From the NCBI GenBank assembly GCA_037974335.1, contig CM075740.1:12421071-12485070 (forward strand): DNA of 64,000 nucleotides. The letters run 5' to 3'. Below, piece by piece: positions 54,606 to 64,000 of the stretch (position 1 is its first letter; each line of letters starts with the position of its first letter). Below the pieces are notes generated by a model. The model saw only the letters and a list, made by a program, of their open reading frames with translations. It was not told where the DNA came from and did not search any database. Origin of the DNA: Prionace glauca (taxonomy: Eukaryota > Chordata > Chondrichthyes > Carcharhiniformes > Carcharhinidae). The position numbers were made by a program, and so were the translations under genes.

Positions 54606-54959
54606 TTCAAAAGAGTTGTAAGATAGGAGTTTTGGAGTTTTCAGAGTTCAAGAAAGGAAGACCAAGTAATTCATGAGGTCAGGGGAAAGATTTGACTAAC
54701 AAGACTCCTACGTACAGCTTATAACTTCACCTAAACATATACAGATTATTCTATTCAGAGATAGAATTCGGGTAGGTGGGATTGGGTGCACTATATGAGC
54801 CTGAATTTGAATTGGTGAATGGTCAGAAAACAGGAAACAGGAAATATTGGTCATTATTGCGTTGGCGGCGTTTAAAAGAGTAGTCTTTTCATCGGACCAA
54901 AACTTGCATCCCCACAATGTGCAGCATATTTATATTATTTCAGATTACTACGCACAGAG

Positions 54960-56780
54960 AGGCTGGCTAGGGTGAACGTTGGTCCCTTAGAGGATGAGAA
55001 GGGGGACTTAGTGGTAGGGGATGGGGATATGGTTGAGGTCCTGAATAACTTTTTTGTCTTTGTCTTCACGGAGGAGGACGTGAATAATTTGCCAGGTGTT
55101 AGCGATGGAAAGGTGGTAGGACTGAAGGGTCTTAATGACATTACTGTTACTAGAGAGGAGGTGCGCGACAGACTGGAGGGACTGATTGTGGACAAGTCCC
55201 CAGGACCGGATGAAATGCATCGGAGGGTTCTGAAAGAAATGGCGGAGGTGATAGTGGATGCCTTGGTGGTTATTTTCCAGACGTCGCTGGATTCCGGGGA
55301 AGTGCCGGAAGATTGGAAAGCGGCTAATGTTACGCCGTTGTTTAAGAAGGGTGCCAGGCAAAAGGCAGGGAATTATAGGCCGGTTAGTTTAACGTCTGTT
55401 GTAGGTAAAATGTTAGAATCCCTCATCAAGGAGGAAATAGCGAGGCATCGTGAGAGGAATTGCATGATAGAGCAGACGCAGCACGGTTTCGTTAAAGGGA
55501 AGTCGTGTCTGACAAATTTACTGGAGTTCTATGAGGAGGTGTCTAGGGCGGTGGATAGAGGAGAGCCGGTGGATGTGGTCTTTCTTGATTTTCAGAAGGC
55601 GTTTGACAAGGTACCTCACAGAAGGTTATTGCAGAAGGTCAGGGCACAGGCAGTTGGGGGTAGGGTGTTAGCGTGGATAGAGGACTGGTTGTCAAATAGG
55701 AGGCAGAGAGTGGGAGTCAATGGGTGCTATTCGGATTGGCGGATGGTGACTAGTGGAGTGCCTCAGGGGTCGGTACTGGGGCCTCTGCTATTTACCATTT
55801 ACATAGATGATCTGGAGGAGGGAACCGAGTGTAGGGTGTCGAAATTTGCTGATGACACCAAGATTGGAGGAAAGGCAAATTGTGCGGAGGGTGTGAAGAG
55901 TCTGCAGAAGGATCTAGATAGGCTGGGCGAATGGGCCAGGAAATGGCACATGGAATTTAATGTTGGCAAGTGCGAGGTGGTCCACTTTGGTAGGAATAAT
56001 GGTAGGAAGGATTAGAACTTACGTGGCGAAAAACTGCAGCAGGCGACTGTGCAGAGGGACCTTGGGGTCCTTGTGCATGAGTCGCAAAAACCCAGCTTGC
56101 AGGTGCAGCAGGTGATCAGGAAGGCGAATGGGATACTGGCCTTCATAGCGAGGGGGATTGAATATAAAAGTAGTGAGGTCTTGCTGCGGCTGTATAGGAC
56201 ATTGGTGAGGCCGCAGCTGGAGTACTGTGTGCAGTTTTGGGCGCCGTACTTACGCAAGGATGTTTTGGCCCTGGAGGGAGTGCAGAGGAGGTTTACGAGG
56301 CTGATGCCGGTGTTGAGTGGGTTGAGCTATGAGGAGAGGCTGAATAAACTAGGCTTGAACTCGTTAGAGTTTAGAAGAATGAGGGGAGATCTCATTGAGA
56401 CGTATAAGATGATGAATGGGATGGATAGGATAGAGGTGGAGAGACTCTTCCCGCTCAGAAAGGATAATAGGACTAGGGGGCACAGCCTCAAGATAAAGGG
56501 GGGGGGGGCGGTTTAGAACGGAGTTGAGGAGGAACTTCTTCATTCAAAGGGTGGTGAATCTCTGGAATTCTCTGCCCGTTGAAGTGTGGAGGCTACCTCG
56601 CTAAATATTTTTAAGACGCGGGTTGATGAGTTTTTGATAAGAGAGGGGATTAAGCGTTATGGAGAGAGGGCGGGAATGTGGAACTGAATCACGACAGATC
56701 AGCCACGATCTTATTGAATGGCGGGGCAGGCTCGAAGGGCTAGATGGCCTACTCCTGCTCCTATTTCTTATGTTCTTATG
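54960..56780 (+). mobile_element. CR1-clade LINE (family 1), A' copy
   Basis: Same insertion as 14,984-16,786. The frame 54,972-56,015 is longer because the 14 bp near 55,210 are kept (KSPGPDEMH), and it reads [13 protein letters not shown]. The TAG at 56,013 is shared with unit 1. A run of 11 G at 56,498-56,508 shifts the late frame. Confidence 0.93.
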
Positions 56781-56846
56781 AATCTCAGTCACTGTGTTTA
56801 TTCAAGCCGGAGATTTATTTTGACTTATTAAGCTAAATATCGAATT

Positions 56847-56945
56847 TGGGGGTTGTGCAGGAAGGTCGTCTTGAGGTAGATGATCTGTTCATGACCTTGC
56901 TGAATGGCACAACAGACTCGAAAGGCAAAAGGCCATCTTCCCGCT
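56847..56945 (+). mobile_element. CR1-type 3' tail cut by the half-unit junction, A'
   Basis: Orthologue of 16,853-16,951 with the same abrupt end. Confidence 0.75.
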
Positions 56946-57522
56946 GCCTTGACGTTTACCACTGCAGGTTTCAGGTCTTCATCTCCCTGCTGCCGGTCTC
57001 AGTTGTCCATGGAGACAGGCACCAGGAGTATAGGCGAGTTGCAGAACTGACAGCCCGATTGAAGTCATCATTTGACAGAAAGGCCTTTGAAATCCCTTCA
57101 GTCCTCCGCCGGGCGCTTTCCAAAGTTCTAAATGAATTTAAAGGATTTCAAAAATAATTTACAACATTTCAGTGGTTTTCATGGTCTGTACACGGTTAAC
57201 ATAATTTAAAGACCTTGGAAAGCGTTGAATTAAACTATCAAATGCTTGCAGTAAAATAAATGGGGGAAGTTCATTTTAGAGAATTGTTACCTTAGCCAAG
57301 TAGAAATCAATCATTTAACTGACTTCAAAACGTGTTGCATCGCAGAATGTGAATCAGAATAAATTATTTCGTAATTTAGTGGATGCAGGTCTCAAAATTC
57401 GGCTTTGTGAACTTGAAAGCAAGGAGGGGGGGGGGGGGTGCGGTCATTAATCTTCAAGTAGCCTTTGTTCATTCTGGTGTTATAATGCACAAACGAAATG
57501 TCATTAACTAAACGTTTAAACG

Positions 57523-57957
57523 GTGTATGAGGAGGAAAGTTTATTTCATCCGATCAACAATTGCAAACATTTCCTTCTGCTGGGTTCACACTTGTCCTTG
57601 GACATAGCAGTAGGTCATGGTGGTGAGTCAGTGGAAGAGGTGCTCCTTGGGGAACAGGGAAGAGAGTTTCAGAGGAACGAGCTATCGAAACTGTGCTGGT
57701 GGAGGAGAAACAGCATCATCGAATGGAGTAGGGTGATGTACAACCTGTGTGTGAAGGCAGGTGTAACGGTGCAGAGAGTCGTGTTCGTTTTAAACATTCA
57801 AGTTCCTGAAAATGGGGCAATGTGTAAATACCAGGTCACGACTTTGAGGAACGCTGATGCCATGGCTTCAGTGGAAGAAAGTGCCACACTGCAGGCCAAA
57901 CAGCAGGTGGCGAAGGTGCCTCAAATTTGCAAGTACGTGTTCGGGGAAACTCATTAA
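57523..57957 (+). CDS. Unidentified conserved reading frame, copy B' (144 codons)
   Basis: The B-type frame without the stop seen at 17,780. It keeps NIQVPENGAMCKYQVTTLRN unchanged and ends VFGETH. Confidence 0.35.
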   Translation: MYEEESLFHPINNCKHFLLLGSHLSLDIAVGHGGESVEEVLLGEQGREFQRNELSKLCWWRRNSIIEWSRVMYNLCVKAGVTVQRVVFVLNIQVPENGAMCKYQVTTLRNADAMASVEESATLQAKQQVAKVPQICKYVFGETH

Positions 57958-58056
57958 CATGTAGGAAATGTCAGACCCAATTTGAGACATCAGAAAGGTC
58001 AACAGAATACGTGGCCCGCACTTGCTGCCCGAATGAGAGTTAAAGTCGATAGTGCC

Positions 58057-58101
58057 CCGCACATGCGCGTCGGAATTCGATGCAAGTCCCGGCGCATGCG
58101 C
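58057..58101. promoter_or_regulatory. Paired NRF1-like sites, copy B'
   Basis: GCGCATGCGC at 58,092-58,101 followed by AG, with the upstream GCACATGCGCG kept. Confidence 0.4.
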
Positions 58102-58670
58102 AGACTAAGAGCACCAAATTTGATCCTGCGATTGAGGTTTGCAAAGCTGCCGATATTGAAGCGTTGAACTGCAATTGTACCAAAACCTCCGTCACCTGCG
58201 CTGATATGAAGTTAGTTTTTGCCCTTATTTATTTGCACACTTATTCTTTGATCCAGCTGCAGCGAATAGAGGCAGCAGAAATTCCATGGGCGATTTTTTT
58301 GTAAAATATTTTAAAAAGATGTTTAACATATTTGGAATACAAGGAAAGGAAGAGAAAGATTTTTAAAAATGTTTTTACCATTTTGGCATGACAATAATTC
58401 TAGTGAAAAGCAGGTTTCTGTATAACTAGGTCGATGTTAGTGTCTGGTATAAATTTCAGGACTTGGATGTTCCAACATATTTGAAGCACTGTCTAACTCT
58501 ATTCTGAGAGTTTCCCTAATTTAATGTCACAGAATACAGTGCAGGTTGAAAATCTGGGGGCATATTACACCATCGCTGGAAAGTTGTGCGTTTTGCTTTA
58601 TTCTTCACGAAAGTTCTTTTTGAGCCTTTGATGCAGGCGTGGAAGAGTGAGTCTATTTATAAAATCCAAA

Positions 58671-59060
58671 GTCTCCTCTCTCTTTTTCCCTTATCCCACT
58701 CCCCACTTTTCCCGCTCCCTCCTTCTTCTGCTCATCATTTTCTCACTCCAGTTTTCTCCATCCACCTTTTGCCCTCCTCCCTTTCCCCTTTCTGTTTTCC
58801 TCTTCTCCAATTTCCCCTCCCCACATTCACCTCTTCATTTCTCCCTCACCATTCCCCCTACCGTTTTACGTTTCCCGTGTCCCCCCTCCCCATTTGTCCC
58901 TCCTTATTTCCTACTCCCCATCTTTACCACTCCTTTTTATCCTCTCTCTTTTAACCCTCCCAATGTCACCTCTCCCCATATCCTCTCCCTTTTCCCTCCC
59001 CTCACACTCCCTCTCCTTCCTCTCCCCACCGCTGTTCATTTCCCTTGCTCACCTCCTTGT
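58671..59060 (+). repeat. Pyrimidine-rich tract, copy B'
   Basis: About 390 bp, near-identical to 18,668-19,041, with an extra 18-20 bp near 58,917. Confidence 0.85.
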
Positions 59061-59157
59061 TTAGAGACAACAGACTGTTGTGTGAGCGCAGGAAATATTT
59101 CACTAACGGTTGTTATAGAAACATAAATTTTATAAGAAACCTGATAAGATGAGGCAA

Positions 59158-61464
59158 AAAGGGGCCACGAAATGGCTTTGGCGGGTAGGATTAAGGAAAA
59201 TCCTGAGGCATTTTACTCCTATGTTAGAAACAAAAGGATGGTTAGAGGGAACATTGGTCCTCTCAGGGACAGAGGAGGGGAACTATGCTTGGAGCCTGGG
59301 GGAATGGGGGAGATCTTGAATGAATACTTTGCGTCGGTATTCACGCAGGAGAGGGGTCTGATGTCTGGTGCTGTGCTTGAGGAGTTTGAGGATCCGTTGA
59401 GGGAAATAGTCATCGCGAGGGAAGAGGTGTTGGGACTTTGAGACAGTATAAAGACGAATAAATCTCCGGGGCCTGATGGCATCTATCCCAGGCTGCTAAG
59501 GGAGGTGAGGGATGAAATTGCTGGGCCTCTGACGCAAATCTTTGTCTCTTCTTTGGACACAGGTGAGGTCCCAGAGGATTGGCGGATTGCAAATGTAGTA
59601 CCGTTGTTTAAAAAGGGTCAGAGGGATAACCCAGGGAACTGTAGGCCGGTGAGCTTGACTTCAGTTATAGGCAAGATAATGGAGAGGATCCTCAAGGATA
59701 GGATGTATGAACATCTGGAGCACTGCAATCTGATCAGGGATACGCAGCATGGCTTCGTTATAGGGAGGTCGTGCCTTACGAATCTATTGGAATTTTTTGA
59801 AGAGGTGACAAAAACGGTTGACGAAGGACAAGCCGTTGATGTTGTCTATATGGATTTCAGTAAGGCGTTTGACAAGGTCTCTCATGGTAGGCTGATAGAA
59901 AAGTTGAAGGCTCATGGGATACAAGGCCAGGTATGTAGATGGGTGGAGAACTGGCTTGGGAGGAGGAGACAGCGGGTAGTAGTGGAAGGCTCCTTTTCCA
60001 ATTGGAGGTCTGTCACCAGTGGTGTGCCGCAGGGCTCGGTACTAGGACCTCTACTATTTGTAGTATATATTAATGACTTGGAAGAGGGGGTAGGTGGTGT
60101 GATCAGCAAATTTGCTGATGACACTAAGATGGTTGGATTGGCAGGTACTGAGGAGCAGTGCCTGGCAATGCAACAGGACATAGACAGGCTGGTAGATTGG
60201 GCGGATAGATGGCAAATCGAATTTAAACCGGAGAAATGCGAGGTGATGCACTTTGGCCGGAATAATGTGGAGGGGAGTTACACGATAAAAGGTAGAACTA
60301 TCCGGAGTATAGATACGCAGAAAGACCTGGGGGTGCAAGTGCACAAGTCCCTGAAGGTGTCGGTGCAGGTGCAGAATGTGATGAGGAAAGCATATGGTAT
60401 GTTAGCCTTCATAGGAAGGGGTATAGAATATAAGTGTAGGAGTCTGATGTTGCAGTTGTATAGAACGTTGGTTAGGCCTCACCTGGAGTACTGCGTCCAG
60501 TTCTGGTCGCCGCACTACCGGAAGGATGTAGAGATCCTGGAGAGAGTGCAGAGGAGATTTACCAGGATGTTGCCTGGTATGGAAGGTCTGTTTTACGAGG
60601 AAAGATTGAACGAACTTGGGCTGTTTTCCCTTGAGAGACGTCGGCTGAGGGGGGATCTAATAGAGGTTTATAAGATTATGAAGGGGATAGATAGAGTAAA
60701 TGGTGGTAAGCTTTTTCCGCTATTAGAAATGGATAGAACGAGGGGTCACGGGCTTAGGGTGAGGGGGGCTAGGTATAAGACAAATATTAGAGGGCAGTTT
60801 TTCACGCAAAGGGTAGTGGAGATGTGGAATGCACTGCCGAGTAAGGTGGTGGAAGCAGGCACGCTAGGGTTGTTTAAGAGTCACTTGGACAGCCACATGA
60901 GCGGTCTACATATAGGGGGATATAGCAGGCCTTACTAAACATTGTAGGCTTGGGATTCCGTTTTTGCCTCAGGGATGTAGAGTCTTTGCCTGTTTAATAA
61001 TGAATTTTTTGTCTCCACAGGCATTTAAGTCCAGCAAGGTGCATGCATGCGGCAGGTTGTGGTGGACTGCTCTTGGATGTTGCTTTGGGAGTTGCCTACT
61101 GCTTCATGTCGTTGGTGTGCTTAAACTGGACGATCTCGAGGGCAACATGACAGCTCAGAGACTATCTCTGTTGCTGTGCGGACATATGGATTTGGGCCTG
61201 TGTCCGTGGGAGTTTGCGCGTTCTCCCCGTGGTTGCGTGGGTTTCCTCCGGGTGCTCCGGTTTCCTCCCACATCCCAAAAATGTGCTCTTAAGCTGATTG
61301 ATTGAGTAACAAATTGTCCCTATATTGGACCTCCCTGATCCTCGCACATTAGGCGTAGACTAAAATCATGAATAGGTCACTGAGACAATGGGACGGCGGC
61401 GCAGACTCGTTTGGCTGAAGGGCCTGTTTCCCGTGCTGTGTTGTTGTTTGTTCTTGTTCTTTGT
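59158..61464 (+). mobile_element. CR1-clade LINE (family 2), B' copy
   Basis: Same insertion as 19,139-21,549 without the SINE fragment. A TGA at 59,439 is private to this copy. After it the frame is open from 59,505 to 60,938 (477 codons) to the natural C-terminus, with [22 protein letters not shown] and FADD all present. It is the best reverse transcriptase domain of this family in the window. Confidence 0.93.
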
Positions 61465-62676
61465 ACAGCCACTAAGTGAAATCGAAAATGACTCTCTAAT
61501 CAACGTGGGTCTCAGAAAGCTCGGGCAATCCCAGACAGCCAAATGAATGGAATAATGCAATATTCCCTGAAAGGATTTCCTTAGTAGACAGTGGGAAAGG
61601 AACTTTTGAACTCTGTGGTCTTACGTATGTAGGGCTGTAATATTTTCAATGAATGTGGTTCTTTTTACTCAGCTCTGTAGTTGGCCAAGGTGTACAAAAT
61701 ATCCACAAATGCATGTTCATAATCTCTAACAGTGGTTATATGTGTTTCTATACAAACTGTACCTTTGTGACTCCAGGTACTTTGTACCTTTTCTGCACAA
61801 TATACATTCTAAATTAGGTTATCTTAATCGATTTAGTCTCAAATGGTCATAAACCCCTCCAAAAATCATACTTTTATAACAGCACGGAAATCCTTCCGTT
61901 TTCAATGTAAAATTGAAAATTCCAAACTGGGCCTTAATGGGCGTTCCAAGTCTGCCTGCATCATTAGGGGGCCTGGTGAGGACTCTCCTGTGTTGCGCTG
62001 GTTCCTGAGGAGATGGTTTTGAGGCGGGAGGATGCTGCTCTCATTGGAAGTTCAGGTAAATTTTTCAAACCAAGTTAGGGCCCAAAATTTCCTTGGCCCA
62101 TATATTCCAATGGCCAATGTAGGGTCAGGCAAAATAGAAACAAATTGCACAGTTAGGTCTCCTGAGCAACTGCGCCGATACTACCACTGTATGCAGCAGG
62201 CTCGAACACGCAACAAAGTCACCTGACCAGGCCCATGGTGTTGCAAGACATCCCTGAACCACACTTCCTTATGTTGCGGCCAGCCTAGTAATGCCCTTTG
62301 AGATACAGGTTCCAAAAGGCAGTTTTGCTCAGAAAAGGGCTCCCTGCTCTGAGAAAAGTTCGTATTTGCATTTCATTTTTATTGCTATTTCTTTTATATC
62401 GTTCATACAGATTGCTCACTCAACCCGTATTTTGTTAAATTTATTTCAATTATTGAATATGAATATCAGTTAATATGTAAAGTTGAACAAATGTTTTATT
62501 GGTTTCAAGTTGGTGAAAGTACTATTTAGTCATAGGATCATAGGGATGAATTTTCCCTTTTCCGCTGCCACAAGAATCCTAGTGGTTGAGGAGGGGGCAA
62601 TGGAAAGACCTGTTCACCTCTGGCAGTATTTTCCAGTTTTGAGTAGAGCACAGCCACACAATTCCGTCCACAGAAC

Positions 62677-62760
62677 CTCTATAGTGTAGAATGGAGCCAT
62701 TTCACCCATCCAGACAGCACCAAAAACAATCCAACCCAGGCCAGTAGCCACCCCGTTCAG
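62677..62760 (-). mobile_element. Old HE1-type SINE tail fragment, B' copy
   Basis: Orthologue of 22,762-22,845. Confidence 0.5.
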
Positions 62761-62895
62761 ATACATATGCCTGTGGGCAAGATTCACTTCCAGCAGGGAT
62801 GCAGAAAAAGACGTCAATGGATGGGGCGAGGACCCGGTGGCGCTCCGTTTCCTCTCCCTCCAACACTCCTACCTCTACCTTAACACCCCTCTCTT

Positions 62896-63346
62896 CTGGC
62901 CGGAATAATGTAGGGGGAAATTATATGATAAAGGGTAAGCCTGTAAGGAGTATAGAGTCGCAGCGAGACCTCAGGGTGCAAGTGCACAAGTCTTTGAAAG
63001 TGGCAGTGCAAGTGGAGAGTGTGGTGAAGAAAGCCTATGGTATGTTAGCCTTTATAGGAAGGGGTATAGAATATAAGAGCTGGAGTCTAATGTTGCAGTT
63101 GTACAGAACGTTGGTTAGGTCGCATTTGGAGTACTGCTTACAGTTCCGGTCGCCTTACTACCGGAAGGATGTGGAGACTGTGGAGAGAGTGCAGAGGAGG
63201 TTTACCAGGATGTTGCCTGGTATGGAAGGGCTGTCTTACGAGGAAAGATTGAAGAAATTGGGGCTCTTTTCCCTTGAAAGACGCCGACTGAGGGAGGATC
63301 TAATAGAGGTACATAAGATTATGAAGGGTATAGATAGAGTAAACAG
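62896..63346 (+). mobile_element. CR1-clade LINE (family 2), left part, B' copy
   Basis: Orthologue of 22,981-23,430, interrupted at the same AGAGTAAACAG. The right part lies outside the window. Confidence 0.88.
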
Positions 63347-64000
63347 ATAAGAACATAAGAACATAAGAAATAGGAGCAGGAGTAGGCCATCTGGCCCCTC
63401 GAGCCTGCCCCGCCATTCAATAAGATCATGGCTGATCTGTCGTGACTCAGCTCCACCTTCCCGCCCTCTCCCCACAACCCTTAATCTCTTCTCTTATCAA
63501 AAACCCATCAACCCGTTTCTTAAAAATATTTAGCGAGGCAGCCTCCACCACTTCAACGGGCAGAGAATTCCAGAGATTCACCACCCTTTGAGTGAAGAAG
63601 TTCCTCCTCAACTCTGTTCTAAACCGCCTCCCCTTTATCTTGAGGCTGTGCCCCCTAGTCCTACTGTCTTTTTGAGCGGGAACAGTCTCTCCACCTCTAT
63701 CCTATCCATCCCATTCATCATCTTATACGTCTCAATGAGATCTCCCCTCATTCTTCTAAACTCTAACGAGTACAAGCCTAGTTTATTCAGCCTCTCCTCA
63801 TAGCTCAATCCCCTCAACTCCGGTATCAGCCGAGTAAACCTCCTCTGCACTCCCTCCAGGGACAAAATATCCTTGCGCAGGTGCGGCGCCCAAAACTGCA
63901 CACAGTACTCCAGCTGCGGCCTCACCAATGCCCTTTCCAGCTGCAGCAAGACCTCCCTACTTTTATGTTCAATCCCCTTCGCTATGAAGGCCAGCATCCC
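63347..64000 (-). mobile_element. CR1-clade LINE (family 1), nested, B' copy (cut by window end)
   Basis: Orthologue of 23,431 onward. The - strand frame reads through LQLERALVRPQLEYC and EGVQRRFTR, where unit 1 has stops, so this copy is less damaged in that stretch. Confidence 0.9.

Larger units (their letters stand above)
41813..56945 (+). repeat. Half-unit A' (unit 2 copy of A)
   Basis: Matches 1,101-16,951 almost base for base and carries light-chain gene A'. Shorter than A mainly because of deletions of about 640 bp and 73 bp. Confidence 0.88.
40705..64000 (+). repeat. Tandem unit of about 40 kb, copy 2 (cut by window end)
   Basis: Direct repeat of 1-24,082, about 98-99 percent identical by eye. 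It contains light-chain gene A' and the start of the next half-unit B', including its CR1 insertions. Relative to unit 1 it lacks about 640 bp near 47,660, 73 bp near 52,120 and the 107-bp SINE-tail insert. It keeps 8 bp near 40,896 and 14 bp near 55,210 that unit 1 lacks. Confidence 0.93.
56951..64000 (+). repeat. Half-unit B' (unit 2 copy of B, cut by window end)
   Basis: Matches 16,957-24,082, including both CR1 insertions and their junctions. Its light-chain gene would lie to the right of the window. Confidence 0.85.

Noticed and set aside
1-64000. Retrovirus-like or LTR elements
   Set aside because: I looked for paired LTRs, primer sites and gag, protease, integrase or envelope motifs and saw none. 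All reverse transcriptase sequence here is CR1-type non-LTR.
1-64000. CRISPR arrays, bacterial operons or toxin systems
   Set aside because: The exon-intron genes, LINEs and SINEs are vertebrate, and no regularly spaced repeats were seen.

Overview
This window is shark-like (cartilaginous fish) genomic DNA. It carries three compact immunoglobulin light-chain genes, each made of a leader exon, one V-J exon already joined in the germline, and one C exon. Separate small V-J-C clusters with pre-joined V-J are known from elasmobranchs. The repeats agree: several CR1-clade LINE copies with an elasmobranch look, tRNA-headed SINEs of the HE1 kind, and their shared 3' tails. All three Ig genes are on the + strand. 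No other host gene can be named.

Layout. The window is about 1.6 copies of a tandem unit of roughly 40 kb. Position 1 corresponds to 40,705, and 24,082 to the last bases of the window. Each complete unit holds two older half-units. Half-unit A runs 1,101-16,951 and half-unit B 16,957-36,419, each with one light-chain gene. A spacer present once per unit follows (36,443-40,704 plus 1-1,100). In unit 2, half-unit A' is 41,813-56,945 and B' starts at 56,951; the B' gene would lie beyond the window. The genes are A (9,206-12,640), B (30,348-33,827) and A' (49,255-52,616). By eye, A and A' differ by about 1-2 percent. A and B differ by about 5-6 percent in the exons and clearly more in introns.

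Each gene has an ATTTGCAT octamer, a TATTAA box, a 49-bp leader exon, a 348-bp V-J exon, a 2.5-2.6 kb intron containing a SINE on the - strand, a 323-bp C exon and an AATAAA about 310 bp after the stop. Splice phases, both domain cysteine pairs, the J motif FGGGTKL and the C-terminal cysteine are intact in all three, so each could encode a light chain without V-J recombination.

The rest is mostly mobile-element debris that dates the duplications. A 5'-truncated CR1 (14,984-16,786) is in A and A' but B has the empty site. A second CR1 family (19,139-21,549) and a nested CR1-in-CR1 (22,981-26,463) are in B and at the same place in B'. A 107-bp SINE-tail insert occurs only in unit 1, and a roughly 640-bp deletion only in unit 2. 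The inferred order is: V-J joining, A/B duplication, LINE insertions, duplication of the 40-kb unit, then small private changes. Other structure includes four long pyrimidine tracts, paired NRF1-like sites, a 165-bp inversion between half-units, a PIF/Harbinger transposase remnant, a fold-back SINE, and an unidentified conserved reading frame near 2.8 kb of each half-unit.

Limits: identities are by-eye comparisons, not alignments. Light-chain isotype (lambda-like or sigma-like) cannot be settled without a phylogeny. Assembly duplication of two haplotypes cannot be excluded for the 40-kb repeat.
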